From Acetobacterium tundrae (lineage in GTDB: Bacteria > Bacillota > Clostridia > Eubacteriales > Eubacteriaceae): a stretch of DNA of 64,000 nucleotides. Under the pieces are notes generated by a model. It had not been told where the DNA came from. It made no database searches and worked only from the letters and a program-made list of their open reading frames with translations. Below, piece by piece: positions 54,595 through 63,662 of the stretch. The stretch spans positions 124,001 to 188,000 of the forward strand of contig NZ_RXYB01000002.1 in the NCBI RefSeq assembly GCF_008086615.1, in the 5' to 3' direction. Numbering within the stretch: the stretch's first letter is position 1; each line of letters begins with the position of its first letter. The position numbers and the translations under genes are program-made.

Positions 54595-57500
54595 ATGGAG
54601 ATCAAAAAAACAAGCAGCAAAATAATGGGCAAGAAAATTTTGGCATTGATGCTAACGGTGGTCATGGTAACCGGGCTGTTGCCGCCAATGACCATGCCGG
54701 TACAGGCGGACGGCGAGGTTTACGGCGTGCTGCAAAGTGACGGCAATGTCTATGTAACTAATGAAGGCAACACAGCGCCAACCACAACAGTAATCACTGA
54801 TAAAAAGACCGTGACACATCTGTATGCGGCAAAGGGGGTAACGACAATTGCTGCAGGGGCATTTTATATGTGCGATAAGTTAATTTCGATCGACCTGCCA
54901 GCAGTAACATCAATCGGCAATTCGGCATTTTTGGGTTGTACTGAATTAACTACGATCGATCTGCCAGCTGTAAACACAATCGGCAATTCGGCATTTTTGG
55001 GTTGTTTTGAATTAACTGCGATTGATCTGCCAGAAGTTGTGGTAATTTCTGATAATGCATTTAACAGTTGTAAAAACTTAACCACGGTGAAACTGCCAAG
55101 GGTAACCTCGATCAGTAATAATGCCTTTAAATCGTGCACGTCATTTGATAACCTCACCGTTGGAGTGACACCACCGACTGTTGGCACTGATGTGTTTGAT
55201 GGCTGTCTATGCACCAACCTAACCATTGATGGTGGAAACACTCCTGCAGCTGTAGAAGCATACGAAAACGCTGGTGACAATGATACTTGGTATGGATGGC
55301 GGCTTAGCGTTACACACTATCCCCTTACTGTAGTCGGCGGGGCTGGAAGCGGAAATTATGGTAAAGACACAACGGTCACCATTACGGCGGCCCATCTCGA
55401 TGATGGACAGTACTTCAAGGAATGGACGGTTCAACAAGGCGACGTTATTCTTGCTGATCCAACTGCTGCAACCACAAACTTCACGATGCCGGGGAAGACC
55501 GTTGAAGTGACTGCCAATTATGAGCATATTCCTGAAATATATACTATCACATACGCCACCAATGGGATAAATGTTATCGGTTCGATGACTTCGGATGAAT
55601 TCACCGAAGATGTTGCAAAAGTGCTTCAAACTAACGTATTTATACGTGATGGCTATAGCTTTAAAAACTGGAACACCAGTGCCGACGGCACGGGCACAGC
55701 CTATGCCGATGGTGCATCATTTACAGCAACAGCAAACACAACCCTATACGCCCAGTGGACCGAAACCACACCGGCAGTAGCAGGCTATGGGGTTTTAAGA
55801 AAAGATGGCGTTATCTATGAAACCAATGTGGGAAATACCAAAACAGACGGAGCGGTAATTACGGATAAAAAGACCGTGACACATCTGTATGCGGCGGATG
55901 ATGTAACGGAAATTAAGGCCGATATGTTTTTCAATTATGATAAATTAACTACGGTCGACCTGCCAGCGGTAACCTCAATTGGGAATGAGGCATTTTATAA
56001 GTGTGAAGCATTAACCACAGTTAATATGCTGAAGGTAACCTCAATTGGGGACAATACATTTGCTGGGTGTAGTAGATTAACTACCGTGAACCTGCCAGTA
56101 GCAACATCAATTGGCTTCGAAGCTTTTCTGACGTGCACAAATTTAACAAAACTGGATCTGCCAGCGGTAACATCGATTGCTGAAAAAGCATTTTCTTGGT
56201 GCGATGGATTAACCGAGGTGAACCTGCCATTAGTAACATCAATTGGGGTTGGCGCATTTTATACGTGCGGTCATTTAACTACAGTGGATCTGCCAATGGT
56301 AACATCATTGGGTGACAGTGCATTTTATGGGTGTGATACTTTAGCAAATCTCACTGTAGGAGCAACACCGCCGACAAGTGTCGGCACAAATCCATTTGAG
56401 GGCTGTTCACGCGATAATCTGACAATTGACGGCAGCAACACCCCAGATAATGTAAAAAAATACGAGGATGCAGACAGCAGTAGTCCCCAGGGGTACTGGT
56501 ATGGCTGGGCATTGCCTTATTCACTTACGATAAACAATGGAACCGTAAGCGGGGCGACAACCAGCGGCGATTACCGTACCGGCACAACAGTCACCATTAC
56601 GGCGGCTGACCCAGCAGATGGTCAGCGTTTCAAGGAATGGACGGTTACAGGCGAGGGCGTGACGCTTGATAGTGCAACTACTGCAACCACAACCTTCACC
56701 ATGCCGGGGAATGCCGTCGCAGTGACTGCTAATTATGAGGCCGTTCCTGTAACCACCATCAGCTTTGATGCCACCGGCGGCACCGGCACCATGGCGGAAC
56801 AAAAGATCAGCGAAGGCACGCCACAGGCGCTGAATAAAAATACATTCACTTGGGCAGGCTTCAGTTTTGCCAGATGGGACACTAAACCAGACGGCACGGG
56901 CACAGCCTATGCCGATGGTGCATCATTTACAGCAACAGTAGACACAACCCTATACGCCCAGTGGACCGAAACCACACCGGCAGAACCAGGCTATGGTGTT
57001 CTAAGAAAAGATGGCGTTATCTATGAAACCAATGTGGGAAATACCAAAACAGACGGAGCGGTAATTACGGATAAAACGACCGTGACACATCTGTATGCGG
57101 CGGATGAGGTAACCTCAATTGGGAGCAGTGCATTTAGGGACTGCAGTAGCTTAACTACGGTTGATTTGCCAGCAGTAATATCAATTGGGAGCGCTGCATT
57201 TGCGAGGTGTAGTGGATTAACTACCGTGAACCTGCCAGTAGCAACCTCAATTGGTGTTGTGGCATTTTATAGTTGCAATGCGTTAACCACGGTCAATATG
57301 CCAAAAGTTACCACAATTGGTGAAGAGGCATTTAATGGTTGCAAAGAGTTAATCACGGTTAATCTGCCAGCAGCAACCTCAATTAGGGACAATGCATTTG
57401 CGGGGTGTAGTGGATTAGTCACAGTGTACCTGCCAGCAGCAACATCAATTGGTAAAGAGGCTTTCAATGGTTGCCAGGCATTAACCAGTGTTGAAGTGCC

Positions 57501-60500
57501 AGCGGCAACTTTAATCGACGAGCAGGCATTTTCTATGGATGACGCATTGGTTCATATCAATATGGCGGCGGTAGAAACAATCAACGCCGGTGCCTTTGCT
57601 AACTGTGAAAAATTAGAAACGGCTGAGATGCCCCGAGCAACCTCAATCGGCGAGGGTGGATTTGAAACGTGTGTGGCGTTAACCATGGTCAATATGCCAA
57701 AAGTTACCTCCATTGGTAAGGGTGCGTTTGTTAACAATAGAGCCTTAACCAAGGTGGAAATACCCGAAGTAACATCAATCGGTGATTGGGCATTTGCAAA
57801 CTGCAGTGCCTTAACCACGGTGGAAATGCCAAAGGTAACATCAATCGGGGAGGAAGAATTTTCGAAATGCCCACTTTTGAGTAACCTGACCGTGGGTGCA
57901 ACCCCACCGACAAGTGTAGGGGCAAAGGCTTTTGAAGGCTGCCCAAGTACCACGCTGTCAATTGCCGGCGGCAATACCCCGGCGGCGGTTGCAGCCTATG
58001 AAGCGGCAGATACCAGTAATCCCCAGGGTTATTGGTATGGCTGGGCGTTATCCTATCCACTAACGGTGACTAAGGGAACCGGAAGCGGCGACTACCGTAC
58101 CGGCACAACAGTCACCATTACAGCGGCGACACCGGAAGCCGGACAGCGCTTCACAAACTGGACAGTTGCAGGTGACGGTGTCACACTGGCTAAAGCAACG
58201 GATACAACCACAACCTTCACCATGCCGGCGAATGCCGTCGCAGTGACTGCTAATTATGAAGCCATTCCGGTAACCACTATCAGCTTTGATGCCAACGAGG
58301 GCACCGGCACTATGGTTGCACAGAAGATCAGCGAAGGCATGCCACAGGCGCTGAATGAAAATACATTCACTTGGGCAGGCTTCAGTTTTGCCAGATGGGA
58401 CACTAAACCAGATGGTACGGGCACAGACTATGCCGATGGTGCGTCATTTACAGCATCAGCAACAACAGCTAGTGTCACACTGTATGCCCAGTGGACCGAA
58501 ACCACACCGGCAGTAGCAGGGTACGGTGTTTTAAGACATGACGGCAAAGTCTATACTACCAACACGAACAATACCAAAACAGACGGAGCGGAAATCAATA
58601 TAAAAACTGTTAAAGCTACTGTGACACACCTGTATGCGGCAGATGATGTAACCTCAATTAGTGACTGGAAGTTTTGTAGTTGTGATGTTTTAACCACCGT
58701 TACGATGCCAAAGGTTACTACAATCGGTAAAGAGGCGTTCAATGGCTGCCAGGCGTTAACCAGCGTCGAAGTGCCAGCGGTAACCTTAATCGACGAGCAG
58801 GCATTTTCTATGGATGACGCATTGGTTCATATCAATATGGCAGCGGTAGAAACAATCAACGCCGGTGCCTTTGCTCACTGTGAAAAATTAGAAACGGTTG
58901 AGATGCCCCGAGCAACCTCAATCGGCGTGGGGGGATTTGATACGTGTGTGGCGTTAACCATGGTCAATATGCCAAAAGTTACCTCCATTGGTAGGGGTGC
59001 GTTTCTTATGAATAGAGCCTTAACCACGGTGGAAATACCCGAAGTAACATCAATCGGTGATTGGGCATTTGAAAGTTGCTGGGCCTTAACCACGGTGGAA
59101 ATGCCAAAGGTAACATCAATCGGGGAGCAAGAATTTTCGCAATGCCCACTTTTGAGTAACCTGACCGTGGGCGCAACCCCACCGACAAGTGTAGGGGCAA
59201 AGGCTTTTGAAGGCTGCCCAAGTACCACGCTGACAATTGCCGGCGGCAATACCCCGGCGGCGGTTGCAGCCTATGAAGCGGCAGATACCAGTAATCCCCA
59301 GGGTTATTGGTATGGCTGGGCGTTATCCTATCCACTAACGGTGACTAATGGAACCGGAAGCGGCGACTACCGTACCGGCACAACAGTCACCATTACAGCG
59401 GCGACACCGGAAGCCGGACAGCGCTTCACAAACTGGACAGTTGCCGGTGACGGTGTCACACTGGCTAAAGCAACTGATACAACCACAACCTTCACCATGC
59501 CGGGGAATGCCGTCGCAGTGAGTGCCAATTATGAGGCCATTCCCGTAACCAGCATCAGCTATGCTGCCAACAGCGGCGCGGGTGACATGACATCACAGCA
59601 GATCAGCGCGGGCAGCCCACAGAACCTGAGTGCCAATGCCTTCACACGTGTTGGCTACAGCTTTAAAAACTGGAACACCAGTGCCGACGGCAGCGGCACC
59701 TCCTACGCCGACAGTGCGCAATTTAGTGCATCCGTCACAGAAAACATTATCCTGTATGCCCAGTGGACTGATAATAATAACACGTTTATCGTGTCGGGAA
59801 CGGTTGCGGACAGCAAGAATCAGCCAGTGTCTGGTGCCGAGGTTAAGCTGATGCAGGGCAACGTTCAAATTGGCGTAAGCGTCACCACCGATGCAAACGG
59901 GGGCTTTACTATTAGTAACGTGCCCAACGGCAACTATAATCTGGTGGTTGTCAGCAAGAATGGTGATAAGGACGATATTGTGGTGACCACCCTTGTGAGT
60001 GTTGATAATGCTAATTATAGCGTTTCAAGTACCATCATCCTGCCAGCCGGAACGATGAACAGTGCGGTCGAGGTAAAAGCAGACACACCAGAGATCGTTG
60101 TTGGAAATCTAGAAAACCAGTTTACCGCTGCTGATAAAGAATCTGCAGCAAATGGTGATTTGGTTGAGATTAAGTTTACTGCTGAAGCAAAAAACAGTAC
60201 AGCGCCGCAAGCAGGGGATATTGATGCCGCTGCGGCAGCAACTGGAAAAACCGTAGGGATGTTTATTGATTTTTCGGTATTGAAAACAATTAATTCGTCA
60301 ACACCAACACCAGTCCCTGACCTGCCTGATCTGATTGAGGTATTGATCCCGCTTGATCCTTCGCTTCAAGGTAAAACAGATTATGTCATTTATCGCTACC
60401 ATGGTTCGGCTGTCGATACGATTACTACCACGGAAAAGGACGGCGAAAAAATTGAGCTGATTGACGGTGGCAAAACCATAAAACTGACCGCCAAAAAATT

Positions 60501-61239
60501 CTCCACCTACGCCGTTGCCTATGATGAGGCTGTCCCTGATCCTGGCCCAGGACCTAGTCCCAGCCCGGTCCAAACATATACCTTAACCTATAACGAAAAT
60601 AGTGGTACCGGCACCATGAAGGATCAGGTCTTCACTGAAGGAACGAAACAAGATCTGGTTAAAAACACCTTTGAACGCACCGGCTATACTTTTGCCGGCT
60701 GGAATACCAAACAGGATGGGACCGGCACAGCCTATCCCGATGGGGCGGACTTTACTGCAGCAGCAACGTCAACCCTGTATGCCCAGTGGACCAAAAACGA
60801 AATCACAGTCCCAGATGGCGTCACTTATCGCACCCATATCCAGAATATCGGCTGGGAAAACACCTGGGCAGCTGACGGTACGCGTGCCGGAACTGAGGGT
60901 CAGAGCCTGCGCCTGGAAGGGATTGAGATTAAGCTCGCCGGAGATAATCTGCCGGCCGGGGCACACATTGAATACCGCACCCATATTCAGAACAGCGGCT
61001 GGGAAAATGCCTGGACTTCGGAGGGTAATATCGCCGGTACCGTGGGCCAGAGCCTGCGGCTGGAAGCGATTCAGATTCGGCTGGTGGATATGCCAGGGTA
61101 TTCGGTAGAATACCGGACCCATATTCAGAATCGAGGATGGGAACCCGACTGGGCCTCAGATGGCGAAAGTGCTGGCACCGAAGGGCAGAGCCTGCGCCTG
61201 GAGGCCATCGAAATCAGGCTGGTTAAAACAAATGACTGA
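54595..61239 (+). CDS. Giant secreted BspA-type leucine-rich repeat protein with InlB B-repeats and three ChW repeats
   Basis: About 2214 residues. Signal peptide about 1-42. Four supermodules start near residues 41, 397, 799 and 1307, each opening with a YGVLRKDGVIYETN-like leader, then BspA-type LRRs (TVDLPAVTSIGNEAF pattern), a TPPTSVG...NTPAAV...YGW linker, a divergent B-repeat (VTITAA...FTMPGNAVAVTANYE) and an InlB/Flg_new B-repeat (GYSFKNWNTSADGTG, LYAQW). Then come a carboxypeptidase-regulatory-like domain (about 1730-1790), an uncharacterised domain, a last B-repeat (about 1995) and three ChW repeats (2076-2214). No LPXTG motif. ATG 54595 follows AGGAGG. Probably an adhesin or substrate-binding surface protein. 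Confidence 0.88.
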   Translation: MEIKKTSSKIMGKKILALMLTVVMVTGLLPPMTMPVQADGEVYGVLQSDGNVYVTNEGNTAPTTTVITDKKTVTHLYAAKGVTTIAAGAFYMCDKLISIDLPAVTSIGNSAFLGCTELTTIDLPAVNTIGNSAFLGCFELTAIDLPEVVVISDNAFNSCKNLTTVKLPRVTSISNNAFKSCTSFDNLTVGVTPPTVGTDVFDGCLCTNLTIDGGNTPAAVEAYENAGDNDTWYGWRLSVTHYPLTVVGGAGSGNYGKDTTVTITAAHLDDGQYFKEWTVQQGDVILADPTAATTNFTMPGKTVEVTANYEHIPEIYTITYATNGINVIGSMTSDEFTEDVAKVLQTNVFIRDGYSFKNWNTSADGTGTAYADGASFTATANTTLYAQWTETTPAVAGYGVLRKDGVIYETNVGNTKTDGAVITDKKTVTHLYAADDVTEIKADMFFNYDKLTTVDLPAVTSIGNEAFYKCEALTTVNMLKVTSIGDNTFAGCSRLTTVNLPVATSIGFEAFLTCTNLTKLDLPAVTSIAEKAFSWCDGLTEVNLPLVTSIGVGAFYTCGHLTTVDLPMVTSLGDSAFYGCDTLANLTVGATPPTSVGTNPFEGCSRDNLTIDGSNTPDNVKKYEDADSSSPQGYWYGWALPYSLTINNGTVSGATTSGDYRTGTTVTITAADPADGQRFKEWTVTGEGVTLDSATTATTTFTMPGNAVAVTANYEAVPVTTISFDATGGTGTMAEQKISEGTPQALNKNTFTWAGFSFARWDTKPDGTGTAYADGASFTATVDTTLYAQWTETTPAEPGYGVLRKDGVIYETNVGNTKTDGAVITDKTTVTHLYAADEVTSIGSSAFRDCSSLTTVDLPAVISIGSAAFARCSGLTTVNLPVATSIGVVAFYSCNALTTVNMPKVTTIGEEAFNGCKELITVNLPAATSIRDNAFAGCSGLVTVYLPAATSIGKEAFNGCQALTSVEVPAATLIDEQAFSMDDALVHINMAAVETINAGAFANCEKLETAEMPRATSIGEGGFETCVALTMVNMPKVTSIGKGAFVNNRALTKVEIPEVTSIGDWAFANCSALTTVEMPKVTSIGEEEFSKCPLLSNLTVGATPPTSVGAKAFEGCPSTTLSIAGGNTPAAVAAYEAADTSNPQGYWYGWALSYPLTVTKGTGSGDYRTGTTVTITAATPEAGQRFTNWTVAGDGVTLAKATDTTTTFTMPANAVAVTANYEAIPVTTISFDANEGTGTMVAQKISEGMPQALNENTFTWAGFSFARWDTKPDGTGTDYADGASFTASATTASVTLYAQWTETTPAVAGYGVLRHDGKVYTTNTNNTKTDGAEINIKTVKATVTHLYAADDVTSISDWKFCSCDVLTTVTMPKVTTIGKEAFNGCQALTSVEVPAVTLIDEQAFSMDDALVHINMAAVETINAGAFAHCEKLETVEMPRATSIGVGGFDTCVALTMVNMPKVTSIGRGAFLMNRALTTVEIPEVTSIGDWAFESCWALTTVEMPKVTSIGEQEFSQCPLLSNLTVGATPPTSVGAKAFEGCPSTTLTIAGGNTPAAVAAYEAADTSNPQGYWYGWALSYPLTVTNGTGSGDYRTGTTVTITAATPEAGQRFTNWTVAGDGVTLAKATDTTTTFTMPGNAVAVSANYEAIPVTSISYAANSGAGDMTSQQISAGSPQNLSANAFTRVGYSFKNWNTSADGSGTSYADSAQFSASVTENIILYAQWTDNNNTFIVSGTVADSKNQPVSGAEVKLMQGNVQIGVSVTTDANGGFTISNVPNGNYNLVVVSKNGDKDDIVVTTLVSVDNANYSVSSTIILPAGTMNSAVEVKADTPEIVVGNLENQFTAADKESAANGDLVEIKFTAEAKNSTAPQAGDIDAAAAATGKTVGMFIDFSVLKTINSSTPTPVPDLPDLIEVLIPLDPSLQGKTDYVIYRYHGSAVDTITTTEKDGEKIELIDGGKTIKLTAKKFSTYAVAYDEAVPDPGPGPSPSPVQTYTLTYNENSGTGTMKDQVFTEGTKQDLVKNTFERTGYTFAGWNTKQDGTGTAYPDGADFTAAATSTLYAQWTKNEITVPDGVTYRTHIQNIGWENTWAADGTRAGTEGQSLRLEGIEIKLAGDNLPAGAHIEYRTHIQNSGWENAWTSEGNIAGTVGQSLRLEAIQIRLVDMPGYSVEYRTHIQNRGWEPDWASDGESAGTEGQSLRLEAIEIRLVKTND
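57451..59535 (+). repeat. In-frame DNA duplication, period 1275 bp
   Basis: About 810 bp at 57451-58260 recur nearly unchanged at 58726-59535. Landmarks GGTAAAGAGG (57451/58726), TTCTATGGAT (57531/58806) and CCTGACCGTGG (57885/59160) all give an offset of exactly 1275 bp, 425 codons, so the reading frame is kept. It covers the LRR array and divergent B-repeat of supermodules 3 and 4. Confidence 0.9.
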
Positions 61240-61940
61240 GTGCCGGTCGGAAATAAACCGTTAATAACAACGGGGAGGGATTTCAAGAGCGGCGGATATT
61301 GTCGAGGAATATTTGTGCTAATAAGAATGATCAAATTTCTAATCATTTTCATAAAAGTGGGGAAAAATCACATGAAAAAACTAATCTTCAGTATTATCAG
61401 CGCTTTAATCATGACCGTGATGGTCGTTTCACCGGGTGCTTTTGCCGCCGGGGAGGAAAGCCAGAACAGCGATGTGTTTTCAGCCAATCAAGGGATCGCA
61501 ATCAGTGATCCGGAATCGGTGGGCGTCACCTATCGCACCCACATCCAGAACAGCGGCTGGGAAAACAGCTGGGCAGCGGACGGCAATCCAGCCGGAACCG
61601 AGGGCCAGAGTTTGCGCCTGGAGGGGATTGAGATTAAGCTCGCCGGGGATAATCTGCCGGCCGGGGCACACATTGAATACCGCACCCATATTCAGAACAG
61701 CGGCTGGGAAAATGCCTGGACTTCGGAGGGTAATATCGCCGGTACCGTGGGCCAGAGCCTGCGGCTGGAAGCGATTCAGATTCGGCTGGTGGATATGCCA
61801 GGGTATTCGGTAGAATACCGGACCCATATTCAGAATCGAGGATGGGAAACCGACTGGGCCTCTGACGGCGAAAGTGCTGGCACCGAAGGGCAGAGCCTGC
61901 GCCTGGAGGCCATCGAAATCAGGATGGTTAGAGTCGTTCC
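60930..61940 (+). repeat. Near-identical ChW-coding blocks in adjacent genes
   Basis: About 300 bp at 60930-61235 (end of the giant gene) recur at 61635-61940 (start of the second M30 gene), offset 705 bp, with very few changes such as CCGGAGA/CCGGGGA and GAACCCGAC/GAAACCGAC. The blocks code for ChW repeats 2 and 3. Confidence 0.9.
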
Positions 61941-63507
61941 GGCCCCGGACGGCCTGACGGCTAAAGCGGCCAGTCACGGCATTTCCCTGAGCTGGAATGG
62001 GGTTGAAGGAGCTGACAGCTATACCGTCGATCAGGCAACTTCAATTGATGGCGACTATACCGAAGCGGTAACGGGCATCACGGCAACCAACTATACGGTG
62101 CCCAATCTGGCCGATGGCAAACGCTATTTTTACAAGGTCAAAGCCACTGATGAAGGCATCAACAGCCAGCTTTCCGAAGCGGCCACCGCTATTGCCAGCG
62201 TCGATGATCAGGGCAATGTGCTGCTGGGAAACCGGCTGTTAATCAGCAACCAGTCCACGGATTTTGAAAACACGCAGTCAATCGGCAGTTTGGTTCCGTC
62301 GGCAGCAGTGATGGAAACCGGAGCACAGCAGCAGTCGGCGGACTTCGTTGACGCGACGGTTCCATTTGAACCCGCGGTGGGCCAGAAGCCCATTGATCCG
62401 GTTACGGCACCGAATCTGCTGGCCAGTGCTGTCGATGAGCAAGACAGCACCCAGGACTTTCATACCTGGAACTACGAAACCGGCGGTAATGATCTAACCA
62501 ATGCCAGACTGGCTTATATCGGTACGCATTCAGAAATCTGGGTTGAGACGGACACCCCGGATAACATAATGATGGTCATCACCGATGAGGAGGCCAGGCA
62601 ACTAGGGGAGGAATTTGACAATAACATCTATCCTCTGGTGAGGGAGAATTTTTATACCGAATCCGATGTTAATGGCGACGGCCGGGTCGCGATTCTGTGC
62701 TATAACATTGTTCAGGAACTGAATTCGGTAGACCCGACGATTGGCGGTTATTTTTCGGCAGAAGATTTATATGATACGGAGTTTTCAAATAAGAGGGAAA
62801 TGTTTTATCTAGATACCCTTCCGACCATGGGGGTTGGTGATAGTAACCCAGATTTCACGATAGTTTATGGATTGCTGGCACATGAATTCCAGCATATGGT
62901 GAATTATAACTGCAATGTTATAGTAGAAGGAAACGAACAAGGGTTATGGTTAAACGAAGCCTTGTCCGAGGCGGCCGGTTATATGTATGAAGTGTCGTCG
63001 GATCTGGGGGATGAAACCGTGCATGCGAATAGAATCATGGAGTACAATGAATCGGAAGCGGTTCGAAACGGAAAATCCCTTTTTTATTGGGACAACAGTG
63101 ATATGATACCGAATTATGCGCTGTCCTTTTTATTTTCCCAGTACCTGCGGACCCAGGCGGATGCCGCATTGGGCAGCGGACAAAAGGTGAAGGTGTTTCA
63201 TGAGATCCTCGCCGATCCTGGAAATGATTATGAGTCGGTTGAGAATTTTATTCAAAAACACATCGATCCGGGCATGACGCTGGGAGAATTCATAACCAAT
63301 TTCAGAGCGGCGATGGTTTTGAAGGCAGATTCGGGTTATTTTGGCTTTAACGGAGAAGCATTCTTTGATGCGATTTCGACACCCCTGTATACCGGAGGCA
63401 CCACCGGCCTCAGAGGTGGCGGTGCCATTGTGACGACGATTGATTCACCATTTACGGTACCGGCGGATAAAGGCAGCGATGTCAGTTATCTGGGCATTTT
63501 CAGATAA
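61372..63507 (+). CDS. Secreted M30-like metalloprotease with three ChW repeats, paralogue 2
   Basis: 711 residues. Signal peptide 1-26 (GAFAAG). ChW repeats at about 51-90, 100-139 and 147-186, fibronectin III about 190-275, M30-like domain after about 375: ESDVNGDGRVAILCYNI, zinc site HEFQH (504-508) and Glu about 529 in LWLNEALSEAAGYM. Both paralogues end with the same block (LYTGG...GGGAIVT.ID.PFTVPAD). I chose ATG 61372 behind GTGGGGA; the frame from 61240 has no signal peptide at its start. Starts 132 bases after the giant gene; may be co-transcribed with it. Confidence 0.88.
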   Translation: MKKLIFSIISALIMTVMVVSPGAFAAGEESQNSDVFSANQGIAISDPESVGVTYRTHIQNSGWENSWAADGNPAGTEGQSLRLEGIEIKLAGDNLPAGAHIEYRTHIQNSGWENAWTSEGNIAGTVGQSLRLEAIQIRLVDMPGYSVEYRTHIQNRGWETDWASDGESAGTEGQSLRLEAIEIRMVRVVPAPDGLTAKAASHGISLSWNGVEGADSYTVDQATSIDGDYTEAVTGITATNYTVPNLADGKRYFYKVKATDEGINSQLSEAATAIASVDDQGNVLLGNRLLISNQSTDFENTQSIGSLVPSAAVMETGAQQQSADFVDATVPFEPAVGQKPIDPVTAPNLLASAVDEQDSTQDFHTWNYETGGNDLTNARLAYIGTHSEIWVETDTPDNIMMVITDEEARQLGEEFDNNIYPLVRENFYTESDVNGDGRVAILCYNIVQELNSVDPTIGGYFSAEDLYDTEFSNKREMFYLDTLPTMGVGDSNPDFTIVYGLLAHEFQHMVNYNCNVIVEGNEQGLWLNEALSEAAGYMYEVSSDLGDETVHANRIMEYNESEAVRNGKSLFYWDNSDMIPNYALSFLFSQYLRTQADAALGSGQKVKVFHEILADPGNDYESVENFIQKHIDPGMTLGEFITNFRAAMVLKADSGYFGFNGEAFFDAISTPLYTGGTTGLRGGGAIVTTIDSPFTVPADKGSDVSYLGIFR

Positions 63508-63531
63508 AGCCGGATACCAATTGAAATAATT

Positions 63532-63568
63532 AAAGCCATCGGAAACCTTAAGGTTACTGATGGCTTTT
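63532..63568 (+). terminator. Terminator of second M30-like gene
   Basis: AAAGCCATCGGAAACC (63532-63547) pairs with GGTTACTGATGGCTTT (63552-63567) with one mismatch and one GU pair, loop TTAA, then TT. It is a diverged duplicate of the terminator at 54303. Confidence 0.85.
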
Positions 63569-63662
63569 TAGTGGCCTTTTTTTACATTAATCGTGTGGCT
63601 AAACTTTCCTGAGAGACAAATGAAAATGCATTATCCGTTGTCGATTGACGCAAGTAGGATCT

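Noticed and set aside
57552-59249. Several repeated antisense frames of 109-140 codons in the giant gene
   Set aside because: They arise from the regular codon pattern of the LRR repeats on the sense strand and recur with the 1275-bp duplication.
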